DNA of 5,727 bases from Candidatus Nitrosopumilus sp. (GTDB lineage: Archaea > Thermoproteota > Nitrososphaeria > Nitrososphaerales > Nitrosopumilaceae): the NCBI GenBank assembly GCA_013002265.1, contig JABDKK010000200.1, positions 1 through 5,727 on the forward strand, given 5' to 3'. A program made the position numbers and the translations under genes. The notes under the pieces are model-generated. The model saw nothing but the letters and a program-made list of their open reading frames with translations, searched no databases and was not told where the DNA came from. Below, in pieces: positions 1 to 5,727 of the stretch (positions within the stretch are counted from its first letter, which is position 1; each line of letters starts with the position of its first letter).

Positions 1-2436
1 GTATCTACACAATCAATTGAGAGAATATGTGATTCTATACTGAAAGATTTTTCAGGAAAAAAAATACTGGTTTTGGCTCCAATAATTCAAAGAAAAAAAG
101 GGACATACGAGAAATTATTTGAGCAAATCAAAAAGGATGGTTATTCTAGAATCCGCCTAAATGGAGAGATTTTGAGCCTAGATTCTGAGATTCCTCCCCT
201 TGATAGGCAAAAATGGCACAATATTGAGATCGTAGTTGACCGAATTACAACTGACAAGTCTGAGCGCTCAAGACTCTTTGAGGCAATTCAGACTGCAATC
301 AAAACATCAAAAGGTGATGTTATGATTGAAACTGACAAAACTGAAAAAATCTTTTCTCAAAATAATGCATGTCCTTATTGTGGATTGACTATTGGTGAGC
401 TAGAACCCAGAACTTTTTCTTTTAACTCTCCATTTGGAATGTGCAAAACATGTAATGGCTTGGGTGTAAAGATGGAATTTGATCCAGATTTAGTTATTCC
501 CGATAAATCAAAATCCATCTTAGATGGTGCAATTGTTCCATGGAGTGGGAGATTTTCATCATTTAGACGACAAGCATTACGTGCAGTTGGAAAGAAATTT
601 GGATTTGATTTGATGACCCCCATTGATCAAATAAAACCAAAACATCTAAAAATTATTCTTTATGGAACTGATGACCTAATTGATTTTAAATATCGCTCAA
701 AATCAGGTGACTCTTCATGGCAATACACAGATGCCTTTGAAGGAGTACTCGTAAATTTGCAACGAGTGTTCATGGAGACTGATTCAGAATCAAAACGTGA
801 ATGGCTAAAACAATTCATGCGTGACACTCCCTGCAATTCATGTAATGGCAAAAAACTAAGACCAGAATCACTTGCAGTCAAAATTAATGACAAAGGAATA
901 ATGGATGTTTGTGATTTATCAATTGATCATTGCTATGACTTTTTTTCAACTCTAAAATTAACAGAGAATGAACAATACATTGCAAAAGATATTCTAAAAG
1001 AAATCAAAGAACGTTTAGAATTTTTAATGAATGTTGGATTAAACTATTTGACACTAAATAGATTAAGCTCTACACTTTCTGGAGGTGAATCTCAAAGAAT
1101 TAGATTGGCAACACAAATTGGTTCAAACTTGACTGGTGTCCTGTATGTCCTTGATGAACCAACAATTGGCCTACATCAGCGTGATAATGCTAGATTGATA
1201 AAAACGCTAACAAAGCTACGAAATTTGGGAAACACTGTCATTGTAGTAGAGCATGACGAGGAAGTTATCCGAAATTCAGACTGGATTGTTGATTTGGGAC
1301 CTGGAGCAGGAGTTCATGGAGGAAATGTAGTCTTTGAGGGAACTGTTGATAAAATCCTAAATGGATACAAATCAGTCACTGGAGACTATTTGAAAAATAA
1401 TATTCTCATTACACTAAAAGACAAAGTTCGTAATACCTCAGGTTCTCTAATTATTAAAAAGGCATCTGAGAACAACCTAAAAGAAATTGATGTTGAAATA
1501 CCTCTTGGTCTTTTTGTCTCTATAACTGGAGTTTCTGGTTCTGGAAAATCAACACTAATCAATGATATTTTGCTTAAGGAATTACAAAATTATTTCTACA
1601 AATCAAATGTTCGTGCAGGAAAACATGGTGAAATTATTGGTCTTGAAAATATTGATAAAGTAATTGCAATTGATCAGTCCCCAATTGGAAGAACACCTCG
1701 CTCTAATCCTGCAACCTACATTGGTGCTTTTACTCCAATAAGGGAATTATATGCAAACACTGAATTATCAAAAGAACGTGGTTACAAACCTGGACAATTT
1801 TCATTTAATGTAGCTGATGGTAGATGTTTTGCATGTGATGGCGATGGTGTAAAACAAATAGAAATGCAGTTTTTATCTGATGTATATGTAAAATGTGATG
1901 AGTGCAAAGGAAAAAGATACAACTCTGAAACACTGTCAGTATTATACAAGGGCAAAAACATCTCTGATGTTTTAGATATGACCGTTTATGAGGCCTTGAA
2001 TTTCTTTGAAAATATTCCTGCAATAAAGAGAAAATTACAAACAATTTATGATGTAGGACTTGGATATATCAAACTGGGACAGTCATCAACTACTTTGTCT
2101 GGAGGTGAAGCACAACGTGTAAAATTAGCCTCAGAATTGTCAAAAAGAGGAACAGGAAAGACTCTGTACATACTTGATGAGCCAACAACAGGTCTTCATT
2201 TTGCTGATGTTCAAAAATTACTAGATGTCCTAAATCGACTTGTAAATTTGGGAAACTCTGTTGTTGTAATTGAGCATAACATGGATGTAATCAAGAATTC
2301 AGATTGGTTAATTGATCTTGGACCTGAAGGTGGAGATGAAGGTGGGACTGTTGTTGCTACAGGCACTCCACAAAAAGTAGCAAAATCTCCAGGAAGCTAC
2401 ACAGGAAAATATTTGAAAAAACTGTTGAAAAAATGA
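1..2436 (+). CDS. uvrA: UvrA, excinuclease ABC subunit A (5' partial)
   Basis: This is the damage-recognition ATPase of nucleotide excision repair; it loads UvrB at lesions in the cytoplasm. The frame is open from base 1, so the gene starts left of the window; the TTG at 73 is internal, because codons 1-24 continue the conserved UvrA sequence (ILVLAPIIQRKKG). In visible-residue numbering: UvrB-binding region about 1-120; zinc cysteines C124, C127, C148, C151; a further CxxC at 278-281; ABC signature LSGGESQR at 359; Walker B LYVLDEPT from 381; H418. The second ATPase has Walker A GVSGSGKST at 510-518, zinc cysteines C609, C612, C632, C635, signature LSGGEAQR at 699, Walker B from 722 and H759. 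The 811 visible residues compare with about 940 in the family, so roughly 120-130 are missing, including the first Walker A. No visible key motif is broken. It resembles bacterial UvrA throughout. The stop overlaps the uvrC start (ATGA), indicating translational coupling. Confidence 0.97.
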   Translation, partial: VSTQSIERICDSILKDFSGKKILVLAPIIQRKKGTYEKLFEQIKKDGYSRIRLNGEILSLDSEIPPLDRQKWHNIEIVVDRITTDKSERSRLFEAIQTAIKTSKGDVMIETDKTEKIFSQNNACPYCGLTIGELEPRTFSFNSPFGMCKTCNGLGVKMEFDPDLVIPDKSKSILDGAIVPWSGRFSSFRRQALRAVGKKFGFDLMTPIDQIKPKHLKIILYGTDDLIDFKYRSKSGDSSWQYTDAFEGVLVNLQRVFMETDSESKREWLKQFMRDTPCNSCNGKKLRPESLAVKINDKGIMDVCDLSIDHCYDFFSTLKLTENEQYIAKDILKEIKERLEFLMNVGLNYLTLNRLSSTLSGGESQRIRLATQIGSNLTGVLYVLDEPTIGLHQRDNARLIKTLTKLRNLGNTVIVVEHDEEVIRNSDWIVDLGPGAGVHGGNVVFEGTVDKILNGYKSVTGDYLKNNILITLKDKVRNTSGSLIIKKASENNLKEIDVEIPLGLFVSITGVSGSGKSTLINDILLKELQNYFYKSNVRAGKHGEIIGLENIDKVIAIDQSPIGRTPRSNPATYIGAFTPIRELYANTELSKERGYKPGQFSFNVADGRCFACDGDGVKQIEMQFLSDVYVKCDECKGKRYNSETLSVLYKGKNISDVLDMTVYEALNFFENIPAIKRKLQTIYDVGLGYIKLGQSSTTLSGGEAQRVKLASELSKRGTGKTLYILDEPTTGLHFADVQKLLDVLNRLVNLGNSVVVIEHNMDVIKNSDWLIDLGPEGGDEGGTVVATGTPQKVAKSPGSYTGKYLKKLLKK

Positions 2437-4028
2437 CTTTTGATATTTCAAAAATTCACCTTCCTACAAATCCTGGAATTTATTTAATGAAAGACACTGG
2501 TGGAAAAATTATCTACATTGGAAAAGCAAAGAATCTCAAAAATAGGGTAAAATCCTATTTTTTACAAAATCAAAATTATAAAACTCAAAAACTCGTTGAG
2601 AATATTTCAGACATTGAATTTGTGCTTACTGATAATGAAAGTGAAGCTTTCCTTCTTGAATCAAACATGATTAAAAAATACCGTCCTCGATTTAATATTG
2701 AATTAAAAGACCAACAAAGATATACCTATCTTCGAGTAACTGATGAAAAATATCCTAGATTGCTTGTTGCACGGAGAACTAGAGAAGGAAAATTCCTAGG
2801 TAAAGGAAAATTCTTTGGGCCATTTACGCAAGGAAGCTCCAAGCTACTAACTATTGGAACACTTCGAAAAGCATTTCAAATTAGAATTTGTAAAAATCTT
2901 CCAAAAAAAGTCTGTCTTGAATATCATTTAGGAAACTGTGAAGGACCTTGTGAATTCAAAGATGCTCAAGAACAATACTCTAAACATATATCCAATCTTG
3001 AGGATGTTTTGAAAGGAAATAATGAGACTAGAATTTTTACAAAGAAATTAGAAGAAGAAATGCAGCGAGCGGCAGAATTGCAACAATTTGAGCGTGCAAG
3101 GGATATTCGTGACACTCTGATTCGATTAGGTAGTCTTCAAACAAAACAAAAAATGGAGTATGTTGAGAATTCTGATGAAGAATATTTTGGAATAGGGATT
3201 CAGGAGCAATCTGCAACTGTCATGAATTTTAGAATGATAAATGGTGTGATTAGAGATAGTGACAAGTTCTTTTTTGATCTAGTTGGAGATAATTCTTTTT
3301 CAAACTTTCTTTATCAGTATTACACTACTCACAAAATTCCAAAATTTGTTCTTGTTAGTGAACTGCCAGATAATCAAAAGTTATTGGAATCTTTACTATC
3401 AAAACAATCAGGATTTGATGTAAAAATTCTGTTACCGAAGAAAGGAAAACGCAAGGAAATCATTAATCTTATAATGAAAAATATTGAATTGATTCATTCC
3501 AAAGGAAGTGAACCTGGATTGCATGAATTAAAAGAAATTTTATCGCTCCCATCTGTTCCAAAAACCATTGAATGTTTTGATATCTCAAATCATGGTGACG
3601 AATTTGCAGTTGGTTCTATGTCACAATTTATTGATGGCAAACCGCACAAATCAGGATATAGAAAATTCAGGATAAAGACAGTTGATGGACGAGATGATTT
3701 TGCAATGATAGGTGAAGTAATCAAAAGAAGGTATTTCGGATTATTAGAAGAAAATTTGAAACTACCCGATCTTGTATTAATTGATGGAGGCAAAGGACAA
3801 CTTAATGCTGCCTTAAAGTCATTGCAATCCCTTGGTCTAAAGATTCCATGTATTTCTCTTGCAAAAGAAAATGAAGAAGTATTTGTTCCAAAAATCAAGG
3901 AATCAATTATTATTCCAAAAGACAAAACGTCATTGAAGATTTTACAGCATGCCCGAGATGAATCTCATAGATTTGGTGTTGCATACAATAGAAACATTAG
4001 GAAAAATAAAATAAAAAGGAAAAATTAG
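2433..4028 (+). CDS. uvrC: UvrC, excinuclease ABC subunit C, lacking the C-terminal HhH domain
   Basis: This dual nuclease cuts 3' and 5' of a lesion held by UvrB. The N-terminal GIY-YIG nuclease (about 10-95) has Y17, Y28, R38 and E76 in the expected places. Cysteines C153, C161, C169 and C173 match the spacing style of the cluster reported to bind 4Fe-4S in bacterial UvrC. A UVR motif for UvrB contact lies at about 203-237. The C-terminal RNase H-like nuclease retains its catalytic triad at D383 (FDISNH), D451 (LIDGGKGQ) and H512 (RDESHRF). The protein stops 19 residues after H512 with a basic tail (RNIRKNKIKRKN); family members of about 600 residues continue with a tandem helix-hairpin-helix domain, absent here. 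The downstream bases are occupied by a convergent gene, so there is no room for a frameshifted remnant. The ATG start overlaps the uvrA stop and is not preceded by an obvious Shine-Dalgarno, consistent with coupling to uvrA. Confidence 0.96.
   Translation: MTFDISKIHLPTNPGIYLMKDTGGKIIYIGKAKNLKNRVKSYFLQNQNYKTQKLVENISDIEFVLTDNESEAFLLESNMIKKYRPRFNIELKDQQRYTYLRVTDEKYPRLLVARRTREGKFLGKGKFFGPFTQGSSKLLTIGTLRKAFQIRICKNLPKKVCLEYHLGNCEGPCEFKDAQEQYSKHISNLEDVLKGNNETRIFTKKLEEEMQRAAELQQFERARDIRDTLIRLGSLQTKQKMEYVENSDEEYFGIGIQEQSATVMNFRMINGVIRDSDKFFFDLVGDNSFSNFLYQYYTTHKIPKFVLVSELPDNQKLLESLLSKQSGFDVKILLPKKGKRKEIINLIMKNIELIHSKGSEPGLHELKEILSLPSVPKTIECFDISNHGDEFAVGSMSQFIDGKPHKSGYRKFRIKTVDGRDDFAMIGEVIKRRYFGLLEENLKLPDLVLIDGGKGQLNAALKSLQSLGLKIPCISLAKENEEVFVPKIKESIIIPKDKTSLKILQHARDESHRFGVAYNRNIRKNKIKRKN
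4000..4024 (-). terminator. Oligo-T terminator for the plastocyanin-like gene
   Basis: Read on the minus strand just past the stop codon at 4031-4033, four T-tracts follow in a row (at 4024-4020, 4017-4013, 4011-4008 and 4006-4002). Archaeal RNA polymerase commonly terminates at such oligo-T runs without a hairpin. The tract lies inside the coding sequence for the basic tail of uvrC. The assignment to termination is inferred from composition and position. Confidence 0.5.
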
Positions 4029-4030
4029 GA

Positions 4031-4651
4031 TTAGTTCACTGTAACACTGCCAACCATCCAAGGATGTACCATGCAAAAGTAATCATAGCTTCCTGCCTCT
4101 TCAAAAGTAAATGCATATTTTGCATTTCCCATGACTAGACTGCTATCAAATACGCCTGATGGACCATCTGCTGGACTTCCGCCAGTTACTGTATGTGCAG
4201 CTGTGTCTATGTTAATCCATTCTACTGTGTCGCCAGCATTGATTGTAATATCTGCTGGTAAGTAGCATGCATTGGTTTCTTCACAGCCTGGAACTGAGGT
4301 ACCTACTGGAATGTCAACTATGTGAGTTGTTGGACCCGAAGTCATTTCTAGAGTTTCTTCTATGACTACTTCGCCCAAGTCTTCTACTACTTCAGCAACT
4401 TCCTCAGTTACTTCTTCAACTTCTTCCTTGACTTCATCCATTGCTTGTTTAGGGGCTTCTTTGACTTTCTCTGCTATGTCTGCAAATGGGTCTGCCTGAG
4501 CTTTGGGTTCTGAAGTATCTGTCATAACTTTTGGAGCTGTTGTAGCAGCGGGTGGTGAATAATCCACAGAATCTCCAACAAATGCAAATCCTGCGCCGAT
4601 AGCTGTAATTGCAATTGTAAATGCAATTGCAGCTCTGTCTATACCTGCCAT
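4031..4651 (-). CDS. Membrane-tethered plastocyanin-like type 1 copper protein
   Basis: Predicted blue-copper electron carrier on the outer face of the cytoplasmic membrane. Residues 7-26 form one hydrophobic segment after a single basic residue (R6), which could be a membrane anchor or an uncleaved signal; there is no lipobox cysteine. Residues about 31-56 are Pro/Thr/Ala-rich and 57-103 form a strongly acidic Glu/Val/Lys stalk with EEV-type repeats, probably helical. The cupredoxin domain spans about 105-206. Its copper ligands are visible: H153 (AAHTV), C193, H196 and M199 in YFCMVHPWM, a C-x2-H-x2-M loop like that of amicyanin. C123 and C129 could form a disulfide. Such proteins are numerous in ammonia-oxidising thaumarchaea, where they are thought to replace cytochrome c as electron shuttles; a partner for this one cannot be named from the window. 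The ATG start lies 26-33 bases downstream of a TATA-like element, suggesting a leaderless or nearly leaderless mRNA. It converges on uvrC. Confidence 0.93.
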   Translation of the reverse strand: MAGIDRAAIAFTIAITAIGAGFAFVGDSVDYSPPAATTAPKVMTDTSEPKAQADPFADIAEKVKEAPKQAMDEVKEEVEEVTEEVAEVVEDLGEVVIEETLEMTSGPTTHIVDIPVGTSVPGCEETNACYLPADITINAGDTVEWINIDTAAHTVTGGSPADGPSGVFDSSLVMGNAKYAFTFEEAGSYDYFCMVHPWMVGSVTVN

Positions 4652-4978
4652 AATGTTCCATTTGATTTCTCATTGCTAAATAAATCTAATCGTCTTTTTT
4701 CGCGTTTTTCATTTGAAATTTATGATCTAATTGTTATTTTTGTCCTTTACTTTTCTCAAATTCATACAAAACACTTCATTGTGAGAAATATCCAAATTAT
4801 TACAAATTTTTCCAAAAACACATGAAAATCTGATATGATCGATGTAATTGGGCATTTGACTGTTGTCCATGAAATTAAACATTTCTTTGTTTTATGAAAC
4901 TAATAATTAAGAAATTCATACATCGCAAATGAGCTGTCATCAAGTAACTAACCGTTTTTGATCTTAAGCACATTTGTA
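4652..4978. other. AT-rich intergenic region
   Basis: About 330 bp between two minus-strand genes. The left end holds the promoter of the plastocyanin-like gene. The rest shows no open frame longer than about 20 codons on either strand, no tRNA-like fold and no convincing terminator, though minus-strand T5 runs occur (for example near 4813-4817, TTTTT) that could end transcription of the upstream 126-residue gene. An 11-base direct repeat (AAATTCATACA at 4758-4768 and 4912-4922) is the only repeat noticed. The length is unusual against the 2-3 base gaps elsewhere in the window, so an unannotated small RNA or upstream control sites are possible but unsupported. Confidence 0.6.
4677..4684 (-). 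promoter_or_regulatory. TATA box of the plastocyanin-like gene
   Basis: On the minus strand this reads TTTATTTA, centred about 29 bases upstream of the ATG at 4651. With the usual archaeal spacing from TATA centre to transcription start, the transcript would begin within a few bases of the start codon. The interval shows no clear Shine-Dalgarno, which fits a leaderless mRNA. The call is by eye, from position and composition. Confidence 0.55.
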
Positions 4979-5359
4979 TTATCTTTTTCTAATTGCCAAA
5001 TTTTCATTCTGTTTGATAAACTCAAATTCCACATTTAGTTTTCTTTGATTAATTAATTGATTAATGAAAAATATTCTTTTTTCAATAAACTCGTCTGTAG
5101 ATTTGATTTTTGATGTTAGATGTTCAAATATTTTTTTATCATCGCATTTAATTTTGATACAGTCATCGTTTTTGATTATGAAAACACCAATTCCCCAAAA
5201 TAATCCTACATGTAATGCAATGTATTTTGATTGTAAATCTGAAATTTTATCTTTGTAAATATCTACCTGTTCTCTATTTTGTTCAGCAGTAGATTCATCT
5301 GTTTGAATAACCCATGAAATATTTTTTACATCGCCATGAAAGTAAAAAAGATGCTTCAA
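4979..5359 (-). CDS. Hypothetical protein, 126 residues, possibly a degenerate RNase H-like fold
   Basis: Not recognised. The start is a TTG at 5359, two codons after an in-frame TGA, and no ATG or other good start occurs later, so this start is nearly forced. A TATA-like element at 5387-5396 places transcription a few bases before it. The predicted protein has a short beta-like N-terminus (LFYFHGD, 4-10), a charged stretch (20-45), a hydrophobic helix-like segment (46-62, YIALHVGLFWGIGVFII) and an alternating strand then helix (68-85, IKIKCDDKKIFEHL), followed by a lysine-rich end with VEFEFIKQNEN (110-120). This order loosely recalls RNase HI-type proteins (helix with a GL motif, strand ending in an Asp, then a late strand followed by an Asn), but most catalytic positions are not clearly preserved, so the idea is weak. 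It has no signal peptide. It is more lysine- and isoleucine-rich than its neighbours. Confidence 0.68.
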   Translation of the reverse strand: MKHLFYFHGDVKNISWVIQTDESTAEQNREQVDIYKDKISDLQSKYIALHVGLFWGIGVFIIKNDDCIKIKCDDKKIFEHLTSKIKSTDEFIEKRIFFINQLINQRKLNVEFEFIKQNENLAIRKR

Positions 5360-5386
5360 TTGTCAACCAAAAAGGGGTTTTTTGTC

Positions 5387-5396
5387 TATATATTTT
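5387..5396. promoter_or_regulatory. Shared TATA-like element between divergent genes
   Basis: The plus strand reads TATATATTTT and the minus strand AAAATATATA, so a TATA box can be drawn in both directions. Toward the minus-strand gene its centre is about 32 bases from the TTG start (leader of a few bases). Toward the plus-strand gene it is about 45 bases from the ATG at 5436, leaving a leader near 20 bases that contains a Shine-Dalgarno. No other good TATA candidate was seen between the two starts. Which direction is active, or whether both are, cannot be decided from sequence. Confidence 0.5.
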
Positions 5397-5426
5397 GAAT
5401 ACCCCACTTATGATCATAGATTGAAA

Positions 5427-5430
5427 GGTG
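5427..5430 (+). promoter_or_regulatory. Ribosome binding site deciding the start of the 68-residue gene
   Basis: GGTG, within AAAGGTG, lies 5 bases before the ATG at 5436 and can pair with the CACC of the archaeal 16S 3' end. It supports 5436 over the in-frame TTG at 5382, which would lie upstream of the TATA element. Confidence 0.6.
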
Positions 5431-5435
5431 TAGAT

Positions 5436-5642
5436 ATGCTTGAATCTCACGCCTTCTTTTCAAAAATGGTCGATGAATTAGTAGAATTCTCTGAGTATGA
5501 TCCAGAATTAGCAGATGGAATAAAATGGTTAGATGATCAGGCACAAAAAAAAGGCATTACGTTTTATGATATGGTCTTTGAAGTTCTATACAAACACGAT
5601 GTAAACTCTAAAGCAAAAGAGTGGCTTAGTACAAGAAATTAA
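5436..5642 (+). CDS. Hypothetical small acidic protein, 68 residues
   Basis: Not assigned to a known family. Starting at the ATG with a Shine-Dalgarno, the product is soluble and acidic (14 Asp/Glu against 8 Lys/Arg), with no signal peptide, membrane segment or cysteine. It appears mostly helical: residues 5-19 (HAFFSKMVDELVEFS), 24-39 and 44-54, with the turn YDP at 21-23 and a tryptophan near each end (W31, W63). The frame is open further upstream to a TTG at 5382, but that extension overlaps the promoter and has no ribosome site. It diverges from the 126-residue gene and converges on the gene at the right edge. The size and helical character would suit a small adaptor or DNA- or protein-binding factor, but nothing in the sequence identifies a role. 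Confidence 0.78.
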   Translation: MLESHAFFSKMVDELVEFSEYDPELADGIKWLDDQAQKKGITFYDMVFEVLYKHDVNSKAKEWLSTRN

Positions 5643-5645
5643 AAA
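5641..5645 (-). terminator. Short oligo-T tract after the right-edge gene
   Basis: On the minus strand TTTTT follows directly after the TAA at 5646-5648. It overlaps the stop codon of the convergent 68-residue gene. A single T5 is a weak terminator candidate. Confidence 0.3.
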
Positions 5646-5727
5646 TTATCTTCTCAAGTCTAGAGTTTTGTATTCGCACCCTTCTGGACCGCAATATTTT
5701 CCAACATAGACTGCTTTTGGTCTATAC
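5646..5727 (-). CDS. C-terminal end of a hypothetical protein (5' partial)
   Basis: A minus-strand frame enters from the right edge and runs 26 codons to a TAA at 5646-5648. The visible end of the product includes KAVYVGKYCGPEGCEY followed by KTLDLRR. It looks like coding sequence: ordered hydrophobic/charged alternation, no low complexity, and a CGPEGC pair of cysteines (C-x4-C) that could bind metal or form a disulfide. No start codon is visible, so the gene begins outside the window. It converges on the 68-residue gene with 3 bases between stops, a spacing similar to that of the uvrC and plastocyanin-like gene ends. Its function is unknown and its total length cannot be judged. Confidence 0.55.
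   Translation of the reverse strand, partial: YRPKAVYVGKYCGPEGCEYKTLDLRR

Noticed and set aside
73..75. TTG as the start of uvrA
   Set aside because: The frame is open to base 1 and the upstream codons match conserved UvrA sequence, so this is an internal leucine of a gene cut by the window edge.
375..893. Antisense open frames (375-623 and 660-893, minus) within uvrA
   Set aside because: They lie opposite strongly conserved UvrA sequence, and their products look like out-of-frame shadows.
1805..2044. Antisense open frame within uvrA, His/Cys/Phe-rich
   Set aside because: It is opposite the second zinc finger of UvrA; the odd composition follows from the opposite strand.
3590..3925. Antisense 111-codon frame within uvrC
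   Set aside because: It is opposite the conserved RNase H-like nuclease domain, with no promoter or ribosome site.
4449..4673. Minus-strand frame overlapping the plastocyanin-like gene, Tyr/Arg/Cys-rich
   Set aside because: It is a shifted reading of the signal and stalk region of a well-supported gene.
4752..4788. Inverted repeat TTTCTCA / TGAGAAA
   Set aside because: It is a 7-base stem with a 23-base loop in AT-rich DNA, too weak to call a terminator or operator.
4836..4898. 20-codon plus-strand frame in the intergenic region
   Set aside because: It is too short, has no ribosome site and is expected by chance in DNA of this composition.
5046..5064. AT-rich near-palindrome of repeated TTAAT units
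   Set aside because: It lies within the 126-residue coding sequence and encodes Ile/Asn/Gln codons; there is no sign that it acts as an origin or operator.
5064..5258. Plus-strand 64-codon frame opposite the 126-residue gene
   Set aside because: The composition is typical of an antisense reading, and it has no clear promoter; the minus-strand frame is longer and has a TATA element.
5367..5383. AACC/GGTT inverted repeat followed by a T-run, resembling a plus-strand terminator
   Set aside because: The stem is only 4-5 bases and no plus-strand gene ends before it; it lies in the promoter spacer of the minus-strand gene.
5382..5435. TTG at 5382 as the start of the small acidic protein
   Set aside because: It lies upstream of the TATA element and has no ribosome site, whereas the ATG at 5436 has GGTG at the proper distance.

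Overview
The window looks like a compact, AT-rich piece of an archaeal chromosome, most likely from a marine ammonia-oxidising thaumarchaeon (Nitrosopumilus-like). This assignment is inference. It rests on a membrane-tethered plastocyanin-like copper protein of the kind that is abundant in that group, TATA-type promoters about 25-35 bp upstream of starts, very short leaders, oligo-T terminators, and bacterial-type Uvr repair genes embedded in that setting. No mobile element, CRISPR array, rRNA or tRNA was found.

Layout: (1) 1-4028, plus strand: a nucleotide-excision-repair unit. It holds uvrA, cut by the left window edge so that the N-terminus and first Walker A are missing, followed by uvrC with a 4-base ATGA overlap. 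UvrA finds the lesion with UvrB (not in the window) and UvrC makes the two incisions. This UvrC keeps both nuclease centres and a four-cysteine cluster but ends without the usual C-terminal helix-hairpin-helix domain. (2) 4031-4651, minus strand: the plastocyanin-like gene. It converges on uvrC with only 2 bases between the stop codons, and its likely oligo-T terminator lies inside the last codons of uvrC. (3) 4652-4978: about 330 bp of AT-rich intergenic DNA with a promoter at its left end and nothing else convincing. (4) 4979-5359, minus strand: an unrecognised 126-residue protein with a TTG start. (5) 5436-5642, plus strand: an unrecognised acidic 68-residue protein. Genes 4 and 5 diverge from what looks like one shared TATA element near 5387-5396. 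(6) 5646-5727, minus strand: the C-terminal end of another gene, truncated by the right window edge and converging on gene 5 with a 3-base gap.

I do not see evidence for a previously undescribed multi-gene system. The points most worth a second look are the shortened UvrC, the overlap of its lysine-rich tail with the antisense terminator, the shared divergent promoter, and the possible degenerate RNase H-like fold of the 126-residue protein.
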